This document shows, in pieces, positions 1 to 5,100 of a DNA stretch of 5,500 bases (position 1 is the first letter of the stretch; each line of letters starts with the position of its first letter). The position numbers and the translations under genes are program-made. Below the pieces are notes generated by a model. That model saw only the letters and a list, made by a program, of their open reading frames with translations, had not been told where the DNA came from and made no database searches. Source of the stretch: Candidatus Bathyarchaeota archaeon RBG_13_52_12 (GTDB lineage Archaea; Thermoproteota; Bathyarchaeia; TCS64); the NCBI GenBank assembly GCA_001774245.1, contig MEZF01000080.1, positions 2,982 through 8,481 on the forward strand, given 5' to 3'.

Positions 1-26
1 CTAAAAATGTATGTTGAGAACCTCAT
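1..26 (-). CDS. Possible start of a divergent gene, cut by the left window edge
   Basis: On the minus strand an ATG at 26-24 opens a frame that stays open to the edge and reads M-R-F-S-T-Y-I-F. Only eight full codons are visible, so no product can be named. The support is context: a purine-rich Shine-Dalgarno-like stretch on the same strand (GAGG then GGTGAT, the latter at about 39-34) lies 7-9 bases before the ATG, and a TATA-like element at 66-59 lies further upstream. It would be divergent from the DUF2797 gene at 133. A chance ATG is quite possible, since the frame is too short to judge by coding statistics. Confidence 0.3.
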
Positions 27-33
27 CGATCAA

Positions 34-66
34 CAATCACCCCACCTCAGACACGCGGTAAATATA
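34..66 (-). promoter_or_regulatory. Candidate TATA element and Shine-Dalgarno for the divergent minus-strand gene
   Basis: The plus strand reads taaatata at 59-66, giving TATATTTA on the minus strand. It is centred about 37 bases before the minus-strand ATG at 26, so transcription would start near 33-41. The minus-strand GGTGAT at 39-34 matches the archaeal anti-Shine-Dalgarno core, but it would be transcribed only if the start lies at the upstream end of that range. The near-symmetric A/T element could also serve the plus-strand gene at 133, with a leader of about 40 bases. Confidence 0.3.
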
Positions 67-91
67 CCAGCTGAATCGCGTGCGCTCTCCT

Positions 92-102
92 AAAACATAA
101 TA
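92..102 (+). promoter_or_regulatory. Weak TATA-like element before the DUF2797 gene
   Basis: An A/T-rich stretch (aaaacataata) lies about 31-41 bases before the ATG at 133 and would give a leader of roughly ten bases. There is no Shine-Dalgarno-like purine run between it and the ATG, so leaderless or short-leader initiation is plausible. The taaatata at 59-66 is a better TATA match but further away, so this assignment is weak. Confidence 0.25.
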
Positions 103-132
103 GTCAAAGCCCAGTTCACAACATCAACTACA

Positions 133-1038
133 ATGAGCCCACGACTCGTATCCGCCCTCGAGTGGAGAGAACATGAAGGGCTCTACAATAGCCACCTCCT
201 GCTCTACGACCACGGCTACACAAGCCTATCCCTCACACCTGGCGCAGAACTCAACCACATAATCCAGCCCGGACGCCGCTGCATCGGCTACCACCATTTA
301 GCATCTCAAACCAGCCCAGGCGAGTGGAGACGACTCACGCCATGCCCCACATCATCCCTGGCCCGTGGTGGACCCCAATGCCCATCATGCCAAGCCAGAG
401 ACGCCGCTGCGCCTTGTCTGCGCTGCAGAGGCGAAACCTGTACAGCCGTGGGCTCCGTTCGTGATGCGTGCAGGGACTCGCAGGCGTATGTTTACCTCGC
501 AGCGTTCGGCGGGAAACTGAAGGTGGGGGTCACCAGGGAGGGCAGATACATGACGCGCTGGGTTGAGCAGGGAGCCGACGCCGCTATCCGCGTCCTCGCT
601 GGGAACGACTCGGAGGCTAGGAGGCTTGAGCACTTGATTCATACGCAGCTTGGTGTACCCGAGTCTATTCGCTTTGGGGTCAAAGCCTCGACCCTTGGCA
701 GGGAGGACAAGGTAAAGCAAGCTTTGATCCTTCTTGAGGAGACCCGGCGGAGGGTTCATCCTCTAGCATTCCCGAACCAGCGCTTCAACGAGGATCCCTG
801 GATACTAGCCCCTCATTACAACATCCCAGCCATCAAGCAGAAGCCTATTCTCCTCAAGGTTGAGGACGGCGTTGCCGTGACGGGGGAGGTGGTTGGAGTT
901 AAGGGGCCTGCCCTGCTTCTTAGGAGAGGCGAGGCCTTCTTTGTTTTGGGGTTGTCTGCCCTTCTTGGGAGGAGCATCGAGTCCGTTCCTGATGGAGCTA
1001 GGAGCCAAGTGGGGCTCGATCACTTCATAAAGAGATGA
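133..1038 (+). CDS. DUF2797-family protein with a cysteine-rich zinc-binding-like region and a GIY-YIG-like core
   Basis: A 301-residue soluble protein with no signal peptide or membrane segment, so probably cytoplasmic. Seen in the sequence: G-R-R-C-I-G-Y at residues 47-53, then Cys71, a C-x2-C at 83/86, a second C-x2-C at 95/98, and Cys103 and Cys113, which suggests a structural metal site. Next comes the most diagnostic block: Y-V-Y at 119-121, K-V-G-V-T at 130-134, Arg138 and Arg142, then W-V-E-Q-G-A-D-A at 143-150, with Glu166 in an arginine/leucine-rich helix. This order is what I recall for DUF2797. The Y-V-Y, K-V-G and trailing Glu can be superposed on the GIY-YIG nuclease fold, but catalysis is unproven. 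The C-terminal 70 residues look like a small beta domain. ATG 133 is the only usable start, because an in-frame stop lies at 91-93 with no other start codon between. Codon choice changes abruptly near codon 108 (see findings). The biological role of the family is unknown to me; nucleic-acid binding is inference. Confidence 0.85.
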   Translation: MSPRLVSALEWREHEGLYNSHLLLYDHGYTSLSLTPGAELNHIIQPGRRCIGYHHLASQTSPGEWRRLTPCPTSSLARGGPQCPSCQARDAAAPCLRCRGETCTAVGSVRDACRDSQAYVYLAAFGGKLKVGVTREGRYMTRWVEQGADAAIRVLAGNDSEARRLEHLIHTQLGVPESIRFGVKASTLGREDKVKQALILLEETRRRVHPLAFPNQRFNEDPWILAPHYNIPAIKQKPILLKVEDGVAVTGEVVGVKGPALLLRRGEAFFVLGLSALLGRSIESVPDGARSQVGLDHFIKR

Positions 1039-1105
1039 ATCAGCGCCTTTCCAGGTTAACTCATTGAGGGCTCCAAACGCGCGTACACTCGAATATCATT
1101 GCTGA

Positions 1106-1143
1106 TTTTTCGGATTAATACACGTACGCTTACGAAATTTTTT
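1106..1143 (+). terminator. T-run terminator candidates after the DUF2797 gene
   Basis: Two thymine runs, five T at 1106-1110 and six T at 1138-1143, lie 70-105 bases after the stop codon of the upstream gene and before the next promoter. Archaeal polymerases commonly stop at such runs without a hairpin. No strong stem-loop precedes them, although a short palindrome (acgcgcgt, 1077-1084) lies upstream. Confidence 0.35.
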
Positions 1144-1150
1144 CAAATTA

Positions 1151-1174
1151 AAGGGTTTATTGATAGATTTATAG
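1151..1174 (+). promoter_or_regulatory. TATA-type promoter of the coiled-coil membrane protein, probably leaderless
   Basis: A TTTATA element at 1168-1173, preceded by the purine-rich stretch aaaggg (1150-1155) and gatag, is centred about 27 bases before the ATG at 1198. That is the usual distance from an archaeal TATA box to the transcription start, so the mRNA would begin at or within a few bases of the start codon. The 24 bases before the ATG contain no Shine-Dalgarno-like sequence, which fits leaderless translation. A second A/T patch (gtttattga, 1155-1163) is a less well-placed alternative. Confidence 0.5.
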
Positions 1175-1197
1175 GTTAATGAATCTCATTTAGAGTC

Positions 1198-1983
1198 ATG
1201 TCAAACGATAGTCGTCCACTCGGAGCAATAGTATACCAATCGTTCATAATCGTCCTTGTGATAGTCGCGATAGTACTGGGCGTGTCGTATTACAACAGTA
1301 ATCAGACCACTATCGCTCAAGCATCGACGATCGCTTCCATCAATACGAAGCTGAACACGACGACCCTGGAGAACACCGAGCTGAGGAACAATGTGACGAC
1401 CTTGACAACGGAGAGGAACACTTTGCAGACTCAACTCAGTTCCCTGGCAACTGAGACTGCATCGCTTAAGTCGGAGCTTGTTAAACTAACAGCGAACGTG
1501 ACGAGTCTAAGAGACGAGGTTGATAGCCTGAACACCCAGCTGAGCGCCAGTGGAATTGAGATAAACAACTTGACGGCGGAGAATGACGAACTAAGAAGCT
1601 GGGCCTCCTCGCTTAATGGCCAGATAATTACCCTGCAGACGCAGCTTAGCAACCAGACCGAGATAGTGAACATGGAGAAGAGTCTTGTCCTAGAATACGA
1701 CAAACACATCACCATCCCGGCGAACACAGCGAGCTACCTTGAGTATAAGACAGGCTTCTCGGGTTACATCGCTGTCATGTTCACCTCCACGAGTGGAGTC
1801 TACTTCGATATGGGGAGTTCGCAGGTGAGCTACACCTGGTTCGGGACATACCCCAAGACTGGGACGGCGGTAACGGGCAGCTTCAAGCTCCTGGTGTTGC
1901 CTGGGACGACCTACATCAAGATCATGAACCCCTCGATGACCACTGAGGCTACTGTCTACCTCTACCTGACATACATCTATTGA
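1198..1983 (+). CDS. N-terminally anchored coiled-coil surface protein with a C-terminal beta-rich head
   Basis: A 261-residue protein of no family I recognise. Residues 9-30 form one very hydrophobic helix after a short polar N-terminus, most likely a signal anchor with the rest outside the cell. Residues about 45-155 form a long coiled coil in which Leu recurs every seven residues (62, 69, 76, 83, 90, 97, 104, 111, then 125, 132, 139, 146; residue 118 is Ser). The positions four residues after each are mostly Val, Ile or Leu. Six N-X-S/T sequons (Asn35, 53, 65, 100, 124, 152) all fall between membrane and head, suggesting a glycosylated stalk. Residues about 162-261 are rich in Thr, Tyr and Val with alternating hydrophobic patterns and several Gly/Pro turns, ending in Y-L-Y-L-T-Y-I-Y; this resembles a small beta-sandwich head. 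There are no cysteines. ATG 1198 is the only plausible start, since a stop lies in frame at 1180-1182. The gene converges on the large surface-protein gene at 2196. A role as a surface receptor, spacer or S-layer partner is inference; a phage or pilus fibre-like protein is an alternative. Confidence 0.9.
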   Translation: MSNDSRPLGAIVYQSFIIVLVIVAIVLGVSYYNSNQTTIAQASTIASINTKLNTTTLENTELRNNVTTLTTERNTLQTQLSSLATETASLKSELVKLTANVTSLRDEVDSLNTQLSASGIEINNLTAENDELRSWASSLNGQIITLQTQLSNQTEIVNMEKSLVLEYDKHITIPANTASYLEYKTGFSGYIAVMFTSTSGVYFDMGSSQVSYTWFGTYPKTGTAVTGSFKLLVLPGTTYIKIMNPSMTTEATVYLYLTYIY

Positions 1984-1992
1984 GGGCCTACG

Positions 1993-2090
1993 CAGCGTGT
2001 TTTGGTATAAGCGTTGAAGAGGCTAGTATCGTAGAAGTGCGCGCACGTCGTGGAATCAGGCGGTCTCCACTTTGCTTATACCAGACGCTG
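1993..2090. repeat. Imperfect inverted repeat with nested palindromes between convergent genes
   Basis: The left arm at 1993-2012 (cagcgt, four bases, tggtataagc) is the reverse complement of the right arm at 2074-2090 (gcttatacca, one base, acgctg), giving 16 paired bases with an internal asymmetry and a 61-base loop. The loop contains a perfect ten-base palindrome, gtgcgcgcac (2037-2046), and a five-base hairpin, gtgga/tccac (2050-2054 with 2066-2070). Transcribed from either strand it could fold into a branched RNA. It sits just past the stop of the plus-strand gene and about 105 bases past the stop of the minus-strand gene. That position suits a shared terminator or 3'-end structure, but a small MITE-like insertion or a structured RNA is also possible. 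I saw no convincing target-site duplication. Confidence 0.6.
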
Positions 2091-2101
2091 TATCCACGTC
2101 T

Positions 2102-2109
2102 GAAAATTT
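2102..2109. terminator. A/T run that may end transcription on both strands
   Basis: The sequence gaaaattt gives four T on the minus strand and three on the plus strand, about 90 bases past the minus-strand stop codon and 120 bases past the plus-strand stop. It is a weak candidate. The four T at 2000-2003, immediately after the plus-strand stop codon, are another. Confidence 0.2.
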
Positions 2110-2195
2110 CTACTTCGTTCCAGCGCGCGAACAATGTAGTTACTAATGGTGATTATTGACAATGAATCAGGGTAGCGCGCAGGTGCGAAGGCGTG

Positions 2196-5100
2196 TCATC
2201 GAATAAGCTTTTTCACAGTCACAGCATATGCAATCAAGGTTAGGGTGATTAATGTGACTAGGGATACGGGAATGATCAGGGGGAAGTTTGGATAACCTTT
2301 TAGGTATAGTGACAACTTGTGTTCTCCTTGAGTTTGAGAGATTTTAACTAGGTAGACCTCGGGGAACTCGCGGATTATGTAGGTCGCATCTCTGCCATTA
2401 TCGCTGAGTTTAATGTCCGAGACTGTAGACCCCAGGGAGGTCACTACTTCCCTTGGTATTATAACCGATACGATCCCCAAGCCTGAGCTGTTTTTCGAGC
2501 TTTTGATTTCGATGGTGTTTCCATTCTCCACGTAGCTGGCTGTGATCGCATTCATGTTAGAGAGGAGGGTTATATTCCTGGTTCCAATTGGGGTGTTTAC
2601 AGGTAGTTCTATGCCTATTATTCCATCGAGGGCTATGACCATGGACCCCACATCTGTTTGAATATTGGTTGTTTTTTCCTCTAGGCTGATTGATCTTACC
2701 TTCAGATCTTGTATGGAGGCATTCACTCTTCCCAGGTCTGTTTTCAAATACAGGATGCCTTCGTCTATACCGGTAAGTTTCGGGTTAATCTCCGTCAGCG
2801 ATACGTTGAGTGACCCAACTAGACTAGTAATGTGGACGGTGTTACCCGAGATAGATGCGATCTGGGCCCCAATGGTCTTGAGATCGGTCTTGACGTTGCC
2901 GAGGTCGGTTAATACGGTGGCTGTGCTGTCTTCTATCGATTCTAAAGATGGGTTTAGTGCGTCGATTCTCGAGGTTATTGAGCCTGCGGTGGAGCTTATT
3001 CTCGCAAGAACCTCGTTCTTCTCTGTGAGAGTAAGTGAGGTTAAGGAGGCGTTGACCTCATCGAGCTTTATTAGGATTGGGCTTAAATCGAGGGACATCG
3101 TAGCCACTGTGCCATTTATTTTCTCAAGCATGGCGTTCATGTTGTTGAATGTCCTGCTTACTTGGAATGCTTTGAGGGCTGACCCATACCGAGATACGTC
3201 TTGAATCGTGACAGTTGCGTTCACTATCAATGCGTAGGTACCAGCTTCAGCTCCCCCGGATACAGTGTACTCTATTTTATAGACGCCTTTCTGCAGTTTG
3301 ACTACTGAGTTTGATAAATTCTGCGTGGAGCCATCTGGTTTGATTAACGTCGCTTGAAACGTCGTTACGTCGACTGGCGCCCCCCTCTTGGAGATGAGGG
3401 CTAGGAAATCAGCCATTTCGCCTCTGAAGTAGATTGCGCCTACATCCATAGAGATGTCGATTGGGTAGGAGGATGTTAGAGTGTAGGTCACTGAAGTGTA
3501 GTTGCCTAAACTGTCCACCGCTGTGACTTTATGGTTGCCTAGGGGCGCGTATGGTAACTCGAATCGGGCCTTGAATGATCCCGATTGATCTGTCGCGATG
3601 CTGAAAGGCGAGGTTACGATGGGTGCACCGTCCCATGTCACGTATATCGGTGAGTTGCCATTGAAGCCTTGGCCCACCATCCGAAGAGTATCCCCTGATC
3701 CCTGGTCAGCAGGGTCTAGTAGGACGGATGGAATCGTTTTGTATGTACCTGAAGCTTGATTTCCGCTCGTGTCTCTTGCCTCTACCAAGTGAACTCCAGC
3801 CACGTCAAGCGGGGTAGTGATTATGGCCTCGAAGGCTCCCACAGTATTCGTTACTACAGGTGTGGGAACCGTGTTGAGTGGTGAGCCGCTCCAAGTCAAC
3901 GCTATAGTGCTTGATGGGTCGAACCCCTGCCCAGTTACGAGTATCGTTGATAGGGGAGTCCCAGTGCTGGATGAGAGTGTTATCTTCCTAATGGCTGTGA
4001 AGGTCGCTGTGGCTGCGCCTCCTACGTTGTCAGTGGCGCGTACGGTATTTGCCCCCGGGGTCGCCTCTGGGACATTGAATACGGCTGTGAAGCTGCCTTG
4101 GGCGCTTGTCTCGATGGTTGTCGGTGTCGTAGCAACTATGGCTGAGTTGAATGTGATAGTGATGAGACTGTATGGGCCGAAGCCGGCTCCCGTTAGTATG
4201 ATGTTCTGACCAGTGTTGCCGCTTATTGAGCTTAGCGTCAAGGAGGCGGAGACGGTGTATGATGATGATAACCTGTTACCAGCTGAGTCGCTGGCCATAA
4301 TTGTGTGGACCTGGCCAGTGGACTCCGGTATGGAAAAGCTTGCCTCGAATCTTCCGCCTGAATCCGTTAATATGGTTGATGGGGATGTAGTGAGTGTCTG
4401 GGCATCGAATGTTAGGGTGACCTGGGATCCAGCTGAGAATCCTGCTCCTTTAACGGTGAGGACGGTTCCCACTGTGCCTGATGTTGATGAGAGGGTTAGC
4501 TTTGTGGTTATCGTGAATGTGGACACGCTTTGTTGGCCGTCAGAGTCTTGGGCTCGCACACTCCAACCACCCGGTTTACTGTTTGGCGCTGCGAAGCTGG
4601 CAGTGAAGGCTCCATACGGGTCCGTTATGATGGATGAAGGCGTAGTGGTCATTGAGGCTCCCGCGAACGTCAGAGCGATCATTGAGTTCGCTGTGAATCC
4701 TGTGCCAGTGACTGTCAGCATCGTACCGACTACACCACTTGTAGGTGACAGAGTGATTAGGGGCGTCACTGTGAATGTCGCCGAGGCAACTGAACCAAGG
4801 GGATCAATGGTTGAGATGAGATAGGAACCGGCGGGAACGTTGGGAACCGTTATGACTTGAGTGAAGCTTCCTGATGGATCAGTTGGCGCCGATGCGAGGA
4901 TCACACCATCGAATTTGACGTTTACCGTATTTGATGGTGCGAATCCTGTTCCTGTGACGGTGACGGCTGTACCAGCTCTGCCTGTAACGGTGATGGTTAT
5001 GAGGGGCGTAACAGTGTAAGTTGCCTGAGTGGATCCACCGACGTTATCGGAGGCCTTGACCGTCATCGCCCCTGGGTTGGCTGAAGGCACTGTAAATGTC

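Noticed and set aside
385..1023. Minus-strand open frames opposite the DUF2797 gene (385-759 and 805-1023)
   Set aside because: The plus-strand frame has recognisable conserved motifs in both places; the antisense translations show no family-like pattern.
1201..1727. Minus-strand open frames opposite the coiled-coil gene
   Set aside because: The sense frame has a perfect heptad register and a membrane helix, so these are shadows.
1993..2090. tRNA or CRISPR-like element in the convergent gap
   Set aside because: There is no T-loop GGTTC-type motif or cloverleaf spacing and no regularly spaced direct repeats; it is a single inverted repeat.
2146..2175. Nine-codon plus-strand frame (M-V-I-I-D-N-E-S-G) in the convergent gap
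   Set aside because: Too short, with no ribosome-binding sequence and no supporting context.
2665..4824. Three long plus-strand open frames (2665-3204, 3817-4209, 4213-4824) opposite the large gene
   Set aside because: They are antisense to a clearly coding frame with conserved 86-residue repeats, and their hydrophobic Val/Ser-rich translations mirror the Thr/Ser/Gly-rich sense repeats. The last two are simply the antisense of successive repeat units.
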